The notes beneath the pieces were generated by a model. It was not told the origin of the DNA. It saw only the letters and a list, made by a program, of their open reading frames with translations, and searched no databases. Shown here piece after piece: positions 1 through 10,332 of a DNA stretch of 39,216 nt (the stretch's first letter is position 1; each line of letters opens with the position of its first letter). Source of the DNA: Pseudomonadota bacterium (GTDB taxonomy: Bacteria > Pseudomonadota > Alphaproteobacteria > Sphingomonadales > SMXR01); assembly GCA_022574255.1 (NCBI GenBank), contig JACZSK010000015.1:1-39216 (forward strand), in the 5' to 3' direction. Made by a program: the position numbers and the translations under genes.

Positions 1-111
1 CGTCATTCGCCGACGCTCTTTGCGTGAAGCGCCTTGGCGGCGAATCCAGTCTTGCTCTTCTACATTGAGCCAATAGAAAGCTGGACTCGCCGATCAAGTC
101 GGCGAGTGACG
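1..111. repeat. Dispersed palindromic repeat, type A, full-length copy 1
   Basis: A 111-bp element that begins CGTCATTCGCCG and ends CGGCGAGTGACG, so its outer ends are an 11/12 inverted repeat. Inside are two hairpins (ATTCGCCG...CGGCGAAT and ACTCGCCGA...TCGGCGAGT) and a CCAG/CTGG pairing between them. A second full copy lies at 32742-32853 and differs by about five substitutions and one inserted T. The 329 bases before nadE hold this element and the type B element at 147-267, and I see no gene in them. No transposase is nearby, so it looks like a non-autonomous repeat. Confidence 0.85.
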
Positions 112-146
112 AAGAAAAAAGGGTGAGCGTGACAAAAAAAAGAATC

Positions 147-267
147 CGTCACTCCGGCCAAGGCACACCGTGCAAGAAGTACCCGGAGTCCATTGCCCTG
201 TCCTGCAGCGCCGGTGTTTTCAATGGACTCCGGCCCAAGCCGTGAAGGAAATGGGGCCGGAGTGACG
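147..267. repeat. Dispersed palindromic repeat, type B, copy 1
   Basis: A 121-bp element bounded by a perfect 13-bp inverted repeat (CGTCACTCCGGCC / GGCCGGAGTGACG). An internal hairpin pairs CCGGAGTCCATTG with CAATGGACTCCGG. A copy of the same length lies at 38667-38787, inverted copies lie at 13152-13257 and 20252-20371, and a shortened copy lies at about 6542-6628. All copies are intergenic. The function is unknown; it resembles REP-doublet or MITE-like repeats. Confidence 0.85.
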
Positions 268-329
268 ACAGAAGTTCTGTCCCCATCAAACTCATTCCCT
301 TGCCGCAAATTCTGCTCTAAAACGCACCC

Positions 330-2000
330 ATGCCGGAACAGCTTAAAATAACCCTCGCCCAGACCAACTCGACGGTGGGCGCCATCGCGGAAAATAGCGC
401 CAAAATTCGCGCCTTCCGGGCCGACGCGGCGGCGCGCGGCGCTGATCTGGTGATCTTTCCCGAGCAGTGCGTGGCCGGCTATCCGTCCGAGGATCTGGTG
501 CGCAAGCCCGCCTTCCAGGCCGAGGCAATGGCGGCGGTTGAGGCGCTGGCCGGGGAAACCGCGGACGGCGGCCCGGCAATCATCGTCGGCGCGCCGCGCA
601 AGGATGGCGACAAGCTCTATAACAGCCTGTTCCTGCTCGACGGCGGCAAAATAGCGGCAGTGCGCGACAAGCGGCACCTGCCCAACTACGGCGTGTTTGA
701 CGAAATTCGCGTGTTCGACGCCGCCGGTTACCAGCCGCCGGTGGAATTCAGGGGCATGAAAATGGGCCTGATGATCTGCGAGGATATGTGGTTCCCCGAT
801 GTGCCGGAGATGGCCAAAGAGCAAGGCGCCGACGTGATCGTCGCGCCCAACGCCTCGCCCTATGAGCTTGGCAAGCTGGACCAGCGCATGGGCGAGGGGC
901 GAGACCGCGTTGCCGAGACCGGGCTGCCGCTGATCATGGTCAACCTTGTGGGCGGACAGGACGAACTGGTGTTCGATGGCACCTCTTACGTCATGGCGTC
1001 AGACGGCACCCTGGCGGCGCGGCTGGCGACTTTCACCGAGCAGGCGCTGGATACGTTCTGGACCCGTAACGATGGTGTCTGGCGGCCCGAAATGGCGGAA
1101 ATCGCCGAGCCGCCGGAGGGCGATGAGAAAATCTACAGCGCCCTGGTGCTGGGTTTGCGCGATTACGTGGCGAAAAACCGCTTTCCCGGCGTGGTCATCG
1201 GCATGTCCGGCGGCATCGACAGCGCCCTGACGGCGGCCATTGCGGTCGATGCGCTGGGCCCCGAGGCCGTGCATTGCGTGATGATGCCGTCGCGCTATAC
1301 CAGCGCCGAAAGCGTCAGCGATGCCACGGAATGTGCCCGGCTGCTGGGCGCGGAATATCGCAGCATCGCAATCGAGCCGATGGTCGGCGCATTTGATGAG
1401 GCGCTGGCGGACCTGTTTGCCGGTGCCGAGCCGGACACAACGGAAGAGAATATCCAGGCGCGCATCCGCGGGGTGCTGCTGATGGCGCATTCCAACAAGT
1501 TTGGTCATATGCTGCTGGCCACCGGCAACAAATCGGAGATGTCGGTGGGTTACGCCACCCTTTACGGCGACCTCTGCGGCGGTTTTGCGCTGTTGAAGGA
1601 TGTTTACAAGACCACCGTTTTCGCCCTCAGCCGTTGGCGCAACGCCCATGTGCCGGTGGGCGGGCTGGGGCCAACAGGTGCTGTTATCCCCGAGAACATC
1701 ATCACCAAGCCGCCCAGCGCTGAACTCAAGGAAGACCAGAAGGATGAGGACAGCCTGCCGCCCTATGACGCGCTGGACGATATGCTGCAGGGGCTGGTTG
1801 AGGATGAATTATCGGTGGCAGAGGTAGCCGCGCGCGGTCATGATGCGGCGGTGGTGGCGCGCATCGAGCATATGCTCTATGTGGCGGAGTATAAGCGCCG
1901 CCAGGCGCCGCCGGGGGTCAAGATTACCCGCAAGCAGTTTGGCCGCGACCGGCGCTATCCCATCACCAACGCGTTTCGGGACTCGGGGAAGAGATCATGA
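330..2000 (+). CDS. nadE: Glutamine-dependent NAD+ synthetase
   Basis: The 556-residue product makes NAD+ from nicotinic acid adenine dinucleotide, ATP and glutamine in the cytoplasm. It has the two-domain glutamine-hydrolysing architecture. The N-terminal nitrilase-type amidase (about 5-260) carries the catalytic triad Glu45 (FPEQ), Lys114 (RDKRHLPNY) and Cys150 (MICEDMWFP). The C-terminal synthetase (about 270-540) carries the ATP-pyrophosphatase P-loop SGGIDSA at 293-299. The length is normal for the bacterial fused form, which generates its own ammonia through a glutaminase channel. It starts at ATG without a strong Shine-Dalgarno, and its stop overlaps the gltX start by 4 bases (ATGA), implying translational coupling. 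It is the first gene of a compact five-gene run. Confidence 0.97.
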   Translation: MPEQLKITLAQTNSTVGAIAENSAKIRAFRADAAARGADLVIFPEQCVAGYPSEDLVRKPAFQAEAMAAVEALAGETADGGPAIIVGAPRKDGDKLYNSLFLLDGGKIAAVRDKRHLPNYGVFDEIRVFDAAGYQPPVEFRGMKMGLMICEDMWFPDVPEMAKEQGADVIVAPNASPYELGKLDQRMGEGRDRVAETGLPLIMVNLVGGQDELVFDGTSYVMASDGTLAARLATFTEQALDTFWTRNDGVWRPEMAEIAEPPEGDEKIYSALVLGLRDYVAKNRFPGVVIGMSGGIDSALTAAIAVDALGPEAVHCVMMPSRYTSAESVSDATECARLLGAEYRSIAIEPMVGAFDEALADLFAGAEPDTTEENIQARIRGVLLMAHSNKFGHMLLATGNKSEMSVGYATLYGDLCGGFALLKDVYKTTVFALSRWRNAHVPVGGLGPTGAVIPENIITKPPSAELKEDQKDEDSLPPYDALDDMLQGLVEDELSVAEVAARGHDAAVVARIEHMLYVAEYKRRQAPPGVKITRKQFGRDRRYPITNAFRDSGKRS

Positions 2001-3349
2001 GCGCAGTAAAAGTCCGCTTCGCCCCCAGCCCCACCGGGCTGCTGCATGTGGGCAATCTGCGCGCGGCGCTGGTCAACTGGCTTTATGCGCGCCAGACCGG
2101 CGGCACTTTCATCCTGCGCCTCGACGATACCGACGCCGAACGCTCGACCGGGGAATTCGCCGACGCCATCCGCGAGGACCTGGAATGGTTGGGCCTCGAC
2201 TGGGACGAGAGCTTCAAACAGTCGGAGCGGCTGGCGCTGTACGACGCGGCGGCGGCCAAATTGCGCGCCGATGGGCGGCTGTATCCCTGCTACGAGACGG
2301 CGGAAGAGCTGGAGACCAGGCGCAAGATACAGCGCGCCCAGGGCAAGCCGCCGGTCTATGACCGCGCGGCGCTGGACTTGAGCGAATCCGACCGGGCGGC
2401 GCTGGAAGCCGAGGGCCGTTGCCCCCACTGGCGCTTCAGGCTTGAGGTTCCGGCGGTGGTGGAATTCGAGGATTTGATCCGCGGGCCCGTGCATTTCGAC
2501 ATGGGCAGCCTCTCCGACCCCGTGCTGCTGCGCGAGGACGGAAGTTACCTGTATATGCTGCCCTCGGTGGTCGACGATATGGATATGGGTATTACCCATG
2601 TGGTGCGCGGCGAAGACCATGTGACAAACTCGGCGGTGCAGGTGCAGATTTTCGCGGCGCTGGGGGGCCACGGAGAAAACAAGACTCCGGAATTCGCGCA
2701 TTTTTCGCTGCTCACCTCGGCGGGCGGCGAGGGCCTGTCCAAGCGCGGCGGGGCCGAGAGTGTCAGGGAATTGCGCGAGGAGGCAGGGCTGGAGCCGATG
2801 GCGCTCCTCAGCCTGCTCGCCCATATCGGCACTTCGGAACCCATCGAGCCGTTTGTCACCATTGACCCCCTGATCGAGAGTTTTGATTTCGCGAAATTCG
2901 CCCGCAACCCGGCGCGTTTTGATCCCGAGACCCTGGATGTTCTCAACGCCCGCATCCTGCATGCCACGCCCTTTGACGCGGTCCGCGAAAGGCTGGGGCT
3001 GGAGGAGGCCGACGAAACTTTCTGGCTGGTGGTGCGCGGTAACCTGAAGAAGCTTTCCGACGCCGCGAAATGGTGGAAGATTATTTATGAGCCGATCCGG
3101 CCCCTGATCGGCGGGCGGAATTTCATGATTGCGGCGCTGGTGCTTTTGCCCAAGGGCGAATGGGACGAGAACACCTGGAAGGAATGGACCGACGCGGTGA
3201 AGGAAGAGACCGGGCGCAAGGGGAAAGACCTGTTCATGCCCCTGCGCACCGCCCTGACCGGCCGCCATGAAGGCCCCGAGATGAAGGCAATATTGCCATT
3301 GATCGGGCGCGAGCGGGCCATTGAGCGCCTGCAGGGAAAGAGAACGTGA
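1997..3349 (+). CDS. gltX: Glutamate--tRNA ligase
   Basis: The 450-residue class I aminoacyl-tRNA synthetase charges tRNA-Glu. In many alphaproteobacteria, which carry two GltX paralogues, one copy also works with tRNA-Gln before amidation by GatCAB. The HIGH-type signature is HVGN at 17-20, in the [12 protein letters not shown] context, and the KMSKS-type signature is LSKR at 247-250 followed by GGAESV. The catalytic Rossmann domain fills about 1-300, with the anticodon-binding helical region after it. Which paralogue this is cannot be decided from this window, since the other copy is not here. Both ends overlap the neighbours by 4 bases (nadE upstream, cysS downstream), so the three genes are probably cotranscribed. 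Confidence 0.95.
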   Translation: MSAVKVRFAPSPTGLLHVGNLRAALVNWLYARQTGGTFILRLDDTDAERSTGEFADAIREDLEWLGLDWDESFKQSERLALYDAAAAKLRADGRLYPCYETAEELETRRKIQRAQGKPPVYDRAALDLSESDRAALEAEGRCPHWRFRLEVPAVVEFEDLIRGPVHFDMGSLSDPVLLREDGSYLYMLPSVVDDMDMGITHVVRGEDHVTNSAVQVQIFAALGGHGENKTPEFAHFSLLTSAGGEGLSKRGGAESVRELREEAGLEPMALLSLLAHIGTSEPIEPFVTIDPLIESFDFAKFARNPARFDPETLDVLNARILHATPFDAVRERLGLEEADETFWLVVRGNLKKLSDAAKWWKIIYEPIRPLIGGRNFMIAALVLLPKGEWDENTWKEWTDAVKEETGRKGKDLFMPLRTALTGRHEGPEMKAILPLIGRERAIERLQGKRT

Positions 3350-4797
3350 GCCTTAGAGTTCATAATACCATGAGCGGCAGGAAGGAGTTGTTCGAGCCCA
3401 TCGACGCCAAGAATGTGCGCCTGTATGTCTGCGGGCCGACGGTCTATGACTATGCCCATATCGGCAACGCCCGGCCCTACGTGGTGTTCGACATTCTCTT
3501 TCGCATGCTGCGGCGCGCATATGGCGACGCCCATGTCACCTACGCCCGCAACATCACCGATATCGACGACAAGATCATGGCCCGCGCGGTCAAGGAGGGC
3601 AAAACCACCGCTGAAATCGCCGACTATTACACCGGCGTGTATCACCACGATCTGGACCGGCTGAATGTGCTGAAGCCGACCATCGAGCCCAAGGCCACCG
3701 ACCATCTGCCGGAAATGATCGCCATGATGCAGGTGCTGATCGGCAAGGGCCATGCCTACGAAGCGGAAGGGCATGTGCTGTTCGATGTGCCGTCGATGAA
3801 GGATTACGGCAAGCTGTCGCACCGCCCCATGGACGAGATGATCGCCGGGGCGCGGGTTGAGGTGGCGCCCTACAAGAAAAACCCGCAGGATTTTGTCATG
3901 TGGAAGCCCTCATCGGACGATCAGCCGGGCTGGGATAGTCCCTGGGGGCGGGGCCGCCCGGGCTGGCATCTGGAATGTTCCAGCATGATCGAAAAGCATC
4001 TCGGCGAGACCATCGACATCCACGCCGGCGGCGTGGACCTGGTGTTTCCGCACCACGAAAACGAGGTCGCCCAGTCGGAATGCGCCCATGGCGAAACCTT
4101 TGTCAAATACTGGATGCATAATGGTTATCTGGTATTCGGCGGCGGCAAGATGTCTAAATCAGAGGGCAATATCCAGACCATCGACGGGCTGCTGAAGAAA
4201 TTTGGCTACAAAGGGGGTGAGGCGCTGCGGCTGATGCTGCTGACCGCCCATTACCGCCAGCCGCTGGATTTTTCGGATGAAATTGTGATTGAGCAGAGGC
4301 GGCGGTTGGACCGTTGGTATCGGGTCGTAATGGGCACTTTTGCATCTCCCAAAGTACCGGAAGAAGTTATCCAATCATTGGAAGACGACTTGAATACACC
4401 AAAAGCAATTGCGGCTATGGAGAAATTGGCAGACAAAGCCAAGAGGCAGAAGTTTGCTTCAATGGGTCGCGTAGGCGTGCCGCATAATCGCGCTGCCGCA
4501 GACCTGCGTGCTGCGTGTAATTTTCTAGGACTAATGGAAATGAGCCCAGACGAATGGTTCAAGGGACGAGAGGTTGTCCAAAAGAAGCCTAACTCGATCC
4601 ATCTTTCTGGATCAAAAGCGACCGTAATCAAAGATGTGCCCGGCGAGGCGGAAATTCAGCGCATGATTGATGAGAGGTATAAGGCTCGCAGCGAGGGGGA
4701 TTATGAGACTGCGGACAGAATTCGGATCGAGCTCGAAGAAATAGGCGTCATTCTCGAAGATTCACCTACAGCCACGGAGTGGCGGCGAAAGGACTGA
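3346..4797 (+). CDS. cysS: Cysteine--tRNA ligase
   Basis: The 483-residue class I synthetase charges tRNA-Cys. The HIGH motif is HIGN at 38-41 and KMSKS is at 268-272. The catalytic zinc ligands expected in the family are present: Cys29 ([10 protein letters not shown]), Cys211 (HLECSSM), His236 and Glu240 (FPHHENE). The start is GTG, overlapping the gltX stop by 4 bases. From about residue 326 (base 4321) to the end, base composition drops to roughly 49% GC, counted by eye over 4321-4620. The catalytic part sampled at about 53-62%, and codon choice shifts as well. The C-terminal part still has the usual helical-bundle and anticodon-end features, so the gene looks intact but possibly mosaic. 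Confidence 0.96.
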   Translation: MSLRVHNTMSGRKELFEPIDAKNVRLYVCGPTVYDYAHIGNARPYVVFDILFRMLRRAYGDAHVTYARNITDIDDKIMARAVKEGKTTAEIADYYTGVYHHDLDRLNVLKPTIEPKATDHLPEMIAMMQVLIGKGHAYEAEGHVLFDVPSMKDYGKLSHRPMDEMIAGARVEVAPYKKNPQDFVMWKPSSDDQPGWDSPWGRGRPGWHLECSSMIEKHLGETIDIHAGGVDLVFPHHENEVAQSECAHGETFVKYWMHNGYLVFGGGKMSKSEGNIQTIDGLLKKFGYKGGEALRLMLLTAHYRQPLDFSDEIVIEQRRRLDRWYRVVMGTFASPKVPEEVIQSLEDDLNTPKAIAAMEKLADKAKRQKFASMGRVGVPHNRAAADLRAACNFLGLMEMSPDEWFKGREVVQKKPNSIHLSGSKATVIKDVPGEAEIQRMIDERYKARSEGDYETADRIRIELEEIGVILEDSPTATEWRRKD

Positions 4798-4803
4798 CGC
4801 CTG

Positions 4804-5559
4804 ATGCCTCATTCCGAAACCCCCAAACCCGCCATTATTCTGGTCGAGCCGCAGCTCGGCGAGAATATCGGCTATGCCGCCCGCGCCATGCTGAATTTCG
4901 GCCTCACCGATTTGCGCCTGGTGGCGCCCCGCGACGGCTGGCCCAACCCCGCCGCCGGGCCCGCCGCTTCGGGCGCTGACGATGTGCTGGATGGGGCAGG
5001 GGTGTTCGAGACGCTCGAAGAGGCCATCGCCGACCTGAACCACGTCTATGCCTCCACCGTGCGTAACCGCGATATCTATAAGCCCGTGCTGACCGTTACC
5101 GAGGCCTCGGAAGCCATGCATGCCAGCGCGGCCAGGGGCGAGCGCACGGGAATTCTCTTCGGGCGCGAACGCTCCGGGCTCTCGAATGATGACATCGCGC
5201 TGGCCAACGCCATCCTGACGGTGCCGGTGAACCCCGGGTTCGGCTCGTTGAATCTGGCCCAGGCGGTGATCTTGGTTGCCTTCGAATGGTCGCGCACGGG
5301 CGTGGACCTGCCCGCGGCGAGCACTCTTGAAGACGACCCGATCGCCACCAAGGCAGACCTGGTGGGCCTGTTTGAGCATATTGAGGGCGCGCTGGCGCCG
5401 CGCGGTTATTTCCGTCCGCCGGCGCGCAAGCGGGCGATGGTTCAGGCTTTGCGCAATCTGTTGCAGGGCGCGGGCTTTACCGGCCAGCAGGTGCGCACGC
5501 TGCGCGGCGTTATCAAATCGCTGACCCGGCCTCTGGGGGGCAACAGAAAAGATGGCTGA
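4804..5559 (+). CDS. trmJ: SpoU-family tRNA/rRNA 2'-O-methyltransferase (TrmJ-like)
   Basis: The 251-residue protein is a SPOUT-class RNA ribose methyltransferase. The N-terminal signature is GENIGYAARAMLNFG (about 19-33). The trefoil-knot SAM-binding motifs are GILFGRERSGL (116-126) and PVNPGFGSLNLAQAV (141-155). The full-length match, including the short C-terminal helical tail, fits the TrmJ (TrmH group 1) subfamily, which 2'-O-methylates position 32 of several tRNAs. The exact target is inferred from the family. It starts 6 bases after cysS and overlaps the next gene by 8 bases, so it belongs to the same transcription unit as the synthetases. Confidence 0.88.
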   Translation: MPHSETPKPAIILVEPQLGENIGYAARAMLNFGLTDLRLVAPRDGWPNPAAGPAASGADDVLDGAGVFETLEEAIADLNHVYASTVRNRDIYKPVLTVTEASEAMHASAARGERTGILFGRERSGLSNDDIALANAILTVPVNPGFGSLNLAQAVILVAFEWSRTGVDLPAASTLEDDPIATKADLVGLFEHIEGALAPRGYFRPPARKRAMVQALRNLLQGAGFTGQQVRTLRGVIKSLTRPLGGNRKDG

Positions 5560-6310
5560 CCTGAGGTTCGACGAGCTGGCCGACACCTATGGCGCCGTGC
5601 GGCCCGGCTATCCGGACTCCGTCTACGATAAAATCTGCGCTGCGGGGAATGTTCAAAAATTCGCCGTCGCCGTCGATGTGGGCTGCGGGGCAGGGGCCTC
5701 TCTGGAGGGTCTGCAGCGCATTGCCGCGAGGATTATTGGCATCGAGCCGGCACCGCGCCTGCGGGCCATTGCGGCGGAGAAATATCCGGACCTGGAAATG
5801 CGCGACGGCACCGGCATGGAAACGGGGCTGGAGGATGCCAGCGTTGACCTGGTCACCGTCGCCACCGCTTTTCACTGGTTTGAGCGCCAGCGGGCGCTGG
5901 AGGAATTTCACAGGATTCTCAGGCCCGGCGGGGTTTTCGCGCCTTATCGCTACGACTTTTCGGTCATTGTCGGCCCCGGTCACCGGATGTTGCACCGGCA
6001 GATGGCACGCTACTGGTACAAGCATCGCGCCGAGCAACTGACCCGCTATGACGACACGTTTGAATTGATGCGGGACTCGGGGTTGTTTGAGGAAGTGGCC
6101 AAGATCTGGATTTCCCACAGCATCACCCACACGGCAGAAAGTTTAGCCGCTTACATTCGTTCCACCTCCTACGCCACGGCCTATATGAAAACGCTGGATG
6201 ACCCGGCGGCCTATCTGAAGGCTTTCACGGAAGAGCTGGCCGAGGCCCAGCCCGGTGAATTCGAGGTCGCTTTTGATATTGAACTGGTCACGGGGCGAAA
6301 GCCCGGCTGA
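5552..6310 (+). CDS. Class I SAM-dependent methyltransferase, substrate unknown
   Basis: The 252-residue protein has a Methyltransf_11-type fold. Motif I is VDVGCGAG at 41-48, followed by the acidic ribose-binding GIEPAPR, and the post-motif is ATAFHWF with ILRPGGVF. The AFHWF signature is common in a broad group that includes trans-aconitate methyltransferase-like and Crg1-like enzymes, but nothing in the sequence shows the substrate. It overlaps the RNA methyltransferase gene by 8 bases and ends the five-gene run. A 74-bp inverted repeat begins 33 bases after its stop. Confidence 0.85.
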   Translation: MADLRFDELADTYGAVRPGYPDSVYDKICAAGNVQKFAVAVDVGCGAGASLEGLQRIAARIIGIEPAPRLRAIAAEKYPDLEMRDGTGMETGLEDASVDLVTVATAFHWFERQRALEEFHRILRPGGVFAPYRYDFSVIVGPGHRMLHRQMARYWYKHRAEQLTRYDDTFELMRDSGLFEEVAKIWISHSITHTAESLAAYIRSTSYATAYMKTLDDPAAYLKAFTEELAEAQPGEFEVAFDIELVTGRKPG

Positions 6311-6343
6311 TTTCAACCTTCCGGCTGCGCCGGCGTTATCAAT

Positions 6344-6417
6344 GTTAATTGGGGACAGTATCTCGTCGATCGGCAGTGCGGCCTAATGATCTCTTGAAAA
6401 TACTGTCCCCAATTAAC
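6344..6417. repeat. 74-bp element with perfect 18-bp terminal inverted repeats
   Basis: The left arm at 6344-6361 reads GTTAATTGGGGACAGTAT and the right arm at 6400-6417 is its exact reverse complement. The 38-base spacer is unrelated to the type A and B repeats. The GGGGACAGTAT core is reminiscent of palindromes associated with REP-associated (RAYT) transposases in other proteobacteria, which is a recollection rather than a match I could test. It lies between the methyltransferase stop and a block of other repeats, in the 400-base gap 6311-6711, which holds no gene I can support. Confidence 0.85.
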
Positions 6418-6440
6418 GGGGTGACGAAGGGTGTAGACTT

Positions 6441-6512
6441 GCCGCCGCACCTCTTTCGTCATTCGCCGCCGCACCTCTTTCGTCATTCGCCGCCGCACCT
6501 CTTTCGTCATTT
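6441..6512. repeat. Three tandem 24-bp repeats
   Basis: Three near-identical 24-bp units start at 6441, 6465 and 6489. Each contains CCGCACCTCTTTCGTCATT, and only the last base of unit three differs (C to T). The array runs directly into a type A repeat end (CGTCATTTGCCGAC), so the unit appears to be an amplified end of that repeat plus flanking bases. There are no unique spacers, so it is not a CRISPR array. Confidence 0.9.
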
Positions 6513-6628
6513 GCCGACTTGATCGGCGAATCCAGTCTTTCTGTCATTCCGGACTTGATCCGGAATCCATTGCCATCTCCTGCACCACCAGCGTTTCCAA
6601 TGGACCCCGGCTCGGGGGCCGGGGTGAC
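6505..6628. repeat. Composite of short type A hairpin and type B repeat
   Basis: A type A hairpin (GCCGACTTGATCGGC core, 6513-6527) is followed after a few bases by a type B unit that starts GTCATTCCGGACTTGATCC and ends GGGGCCGGGGTGAC. An internal TCCATTG...CAATGGA pairing matches the other type B copies. The same A-then-B arrangement recurs at 20218-20371, which suggests that the two repeat types move or are copied together. Confidence 0.75.
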
Positions 6629-6711
6629 AATGTTTTGGGCTCTTCATTCGTCGATCAAGTCGGCGCGTGATGCGTTGAGGGAGAAGTGCGAGCGATCAGG
6701 AACCTGCGCCC

Positions 6712-7461
6712 TCAGCCTTCGGCGGCTTGCTTGGCCGCGCGCAGTCTCGCCCGGCGCCGGGCGGCGGCCAGGTTCAGCGCTTCGACCGCAATCGAGAAGG
6801 CCACCGGCGCATAGACATAGCCGCGCGGAATATGGAAATGCAGGCCGTCGGCGATCAGCACCATGCCGATCAGCAGCAGGAAGCTGAGCGCCAGCATCTT
6901 GACGGTGGGATGCTTTTCAATAAAGCGCGCCAGCGGCATGGCGGCCAGCAGCATCACCGCGGTGGCAATCGAGATGGCGATAATCATAACCATCAAAACG
7001 CTGGTCATGCCCACCGCCGTGAACACCGTATCGACCGAGAATATGACATCCAGCATGATAATCAGCGCCACCGCGCGGAGGAAACTCTGCTGCGCCGAGC
7101 CCTTGGCCGGGCGATCATCCTCGCCCTCCACCGCCTCGTGAATTTCGTGGGTGCCCTTGACCATGAGGAACAGCCCGCCGGCGATGAGCACCAGGTCGCG
7201 CCATGAAAAGTCAATTTCGAACAGCGTGAACAGCGGTTCGGAAAGGGCGATGATCCACACCGCGCCGAGCACCAGCAGCACCCGCGAGACCAGCGCCCCC
7301 ATGATGCCGATGCGCATGGCACGGGCTTGCTGCTCCGGGGGCAACTTGCCGGCGATGATCGAGATGAACACGATATTATCGACCGAGAGGACGATCTCGA
7401 GGATGGTCAGCGTCGCCAGCGACGCCCAGATGTCGGGGGAAGTATAGTCAAAGCCCATCAT
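6712..7461 (-). CDS. TerC/YkoY-family integral membrane protein
   Basis: The 249-residue polytopic inner-membrane protein has about seven hydrophobic segments. It carries the two internal TerC-family repeats EIVLSVDNIVF (22-32) and MLDVIFSVDTVF (136-147), each with the intramembrane acidic residue typical of the family. Members are linked to manganese efflux or metal loading of exported proteins and to tellurite resistance; the specific role here is inferred. It starts 6 bases after the hemB stop on the same strand and so is probably the second gene of a hemB-terC unit. An alternative start is the next Met (residue 2). Confidence 0.88.
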   Translation of the reverse strand: MMGFDYTSPDIWASLATLTILEIVLSVDNIVFISIIAGKLPPEQQARAMRIGIMGALVSRVLLVLGAVWIIALSEPLFTLFEIDFSWRDLVLIAGGLFLMVKGTHEIHEAVEGEDDRPAKGSAQQSFLRAVALIIMLDVIFSVDTVFTAVGMTSVLMVMIIAISIATAVMLLAAMPLARFIEKHPTVKMLALSFLLLIGMVLIADGLHFHIPRGYVYAPVAFSIAVEALNLAAARRRARLRAAKQAAEG

Positions 7462-7467
7462 GGCGCG

Positions 7468-8550
<1,083 letters not shown>

Positions 8551-8686
8551 TTAGCAAAGCGGGTCACATGGGGCAATGCGGCGTTCATCCTCTGACGCGC
8601 GATTCTCCTTTGGCAATCGATCCCTGATCCCGTATAACAGCGGCGAAATTCGGGCATTGAAAATCGAGTAATAGAAGGCGCAGCAG

Positions 8687-10201
8687 ATGACAACGACCAC
8701 CGGAACCATTGGGCATTTTATCGGCGGCAAAACAATCGAGGGCACATCGGACCGCTTCGGTGACGTTTACAATCCCTCCACCGGCGAAGTGGCGGCACAG
8801 GTGGCGCTGGCCAGCAAAGCGGAAGTCGAGGCGGCCATCGCCAACGCCCAGGAAGCGTTCGCGGGCTGGGCCGCTACCTCGGTGGTCAAGCGCGCGCGGG
8901 TGATGTTCAAATTCCTCCAACTGGTCGATGCCAACCGCGACGCGCTGGCCACCATACTGTCCAACGAGCATGGCAAGATACACTCCGATGCGCTGGGCTC
9001 GGTGCAGCGCGGCATTGAGGTGGTCGAGTTCGCCTGCGGTATGCCCCACTTCATGAAGGGCGAATATTCCGACAATGTGGCGACCAGCATTGATCTTTAT
9101 TCCATGCGCAAGCCGCTGGGTGTCTGTGCCGGCATCACGCCGTTCAATTTCCCCGCCATGGTGCCCATGTGGATGTTCGTGGTGGCCGTCGCCTGCGGCA
9201 ATACATTCATCCTCAAGCCATCGGAAAAAGACCCCAGCCTGCCCATGCGGCTGGGTGAGTTGATGCTCGAGGCGGGCGCCCCGCCGGGGGTGCTGAATGT
9301 GGTGAATGGCGACAAGGAGGCTGTCGACGCCATTTTGCACGACAGCCGCGTCAAGGCGGTGTCCTTCGTCGGCTCAACCCCCATCGCGCGGTATATCTAC
9401 GCCACCGCGGCGGCCAACGGAAAACGCTGTCAGGCCATGGGCGGCGCCAAGAATCACATGATTATCATGCCCGACGCCGATCTCGACCAGGTGACCGACG
9501 CGCTGATCGGCTCGGCCTATGGCTCGGCGGGCGAGCGCTGCATGGCCATATCGGCGGCGGTCGCGGTCGGCGGCATCGGCCCCGATGTAATCGATTTGCT
9601 CAAGCCCCGCGTCGAGGCGCTGAAAATCGGCCCGTCGCTGGACCCGGACAGCGAGATGGGACCGCTGGTCACCGCCGAACACCGCGCGCGGGTGAAAAGC
9701 TATGTGGATATGGGCGTGGAAGAGGGCGCCGAACTGGTGGTCGATGGGCGCGACTATGTTTGCGACAAGCAGGGCTATGAGAACGGCTTCTACTTCGGCG
9801 GCTGTCTCTTTGACAAGGTCACGCCGGCGATGAAGTCCTACCAGGACGAGATTTTCGGCCCCGTGCTGCAGGTCATGAATGTGGAAGATTTCGAAGCCGC
9901 CATCAAGCTGCCCAACGAGCATCAATTCGGCAACGGCACCGCCATTTTCACCCGCGACGGCGACGCCGCGCGCGAATATGCCGACAAGGTGGAAGTGGGC
10001 ATGGTGGGCATCAATGTGCCGATCCCGGTGCCGCTGAGCTTTCATACTTTTGGTGGCTGGAAGGATTCGGCCTTCGGTGATTTGAACCAGCATGGCGAGG
10101 CCGGGGTGCGCTTTTACACCAAGACCAAGACTATCACCTCGCGCTGGCCCAAGGGCATCCGCGCCGGCGCCGAGTTCGTGATACCCACATTGAACGACTA
10201 G
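8687..10201 (+). CDS. mmsA: Methylmalonate-semialdehyde dehydrogenase (CoA-acylating)
   Basis: The 504-residue aldehyde dehydrogenase-superfamily enzyme converts methylmalonate semialdehyde to propionyl-CoA with NAD+ and CoA at the end of valine breakdown, and also acts in thymine and inositol breakdown. The catalytic cysteine is Cys285 in GSAGERCMAIS. The characteristic AMGGAKNHM stretch (250-258) replaces the glutamate site of hydrolytic family members. GVCAGITPFNFPAMVP (145-160) is diagnostic for MmsA. A good ribosome site (GAAGG) precedes the ATG. The other valine genes lie 4.4 kb downstream on the same strand, separated by a protease and two lipoprotein genes. The 131-base gap after it holds one weak GGGGC-ATTC-GCCCC hairpin. 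Confidence 0.95.
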   Translation: MTTTTGTIGHFIGGKTIEGTSDRFGDVYNPSTGEVAAQVALASKAEVEAAIANAQEAFAGWAATSVVKRARVMFKFLQLVDANRDALATILSNEHGKIHSDALGSVQRGIEVVEFACGMPHFMKGEYSDNVATSIDLYSMRKPLGVCAGITPFNFPAMVPMWMFVVAVACGNTFILKPSEKDPSLPMRLGELMLEAGAPPGVLNVVNGDKEAVDAILHDSRVKAVSFVGSTPIARYIYATAAANGKRCQAMGGAKNHMIIMPDADLDQVTDALIGSAYGSAGERCMAISAAVAVGGIGPDVIDLLKPRVEALKIGPSLDPDSEMGPLVTAEHRARVKSYVDMGVEEGAELVVDGRDYVCDKQGYENGFYFGGCLFDKVTPAMKSYQDEIFGPVLQVMNVEDFEAAIKLPNEHQFGNGTAIFTRDGDAAREYADKVEVGMVGINVPIPVPLSFHTFGGWKDSAFGDLNQHGEAGVRFYTKTKTITSRWPKGIRAGAEFVIPTLND

Positions 10202-10332
10202 GGCGCTGAACGACCAGGGGCATTCGCCCCAGCGCATTTATCTTCCGGTTGCGCTGATGAAATGGTATTTGTCGCCAAGGATACGGCAAACCAGCCACTG
10301 CGGGTAAAGACAGCGAGATTGGGAATAAATAA

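Noticed and set aside
1955-3268. 437-codon open frame on the minus strand across gltX
   Set aside because: It is antisense to a clear gltX with intact motifs, its product is His/Gln/Arg-rich with no domain, and such frames are expected opposite GC-rich genes. The same reasoning removes the long antisense frames over mmsA, the M16 gene, the acyl-CoA dehydrogenase, hppA, plsX and fabH.
6313-6510. Minus-strand frame reading MTKEVRRR three times
   Set aside because: The periodic peptide is just the translation of the 24-bp tandem repeat plus the adjacent inverted repeat. There is no ribosome site and no other support.
6441-6512. Possible CRISPR array
   Set aside because: The 24-bp units are directly adjacent with no unique spacers, and no cas genes are present.
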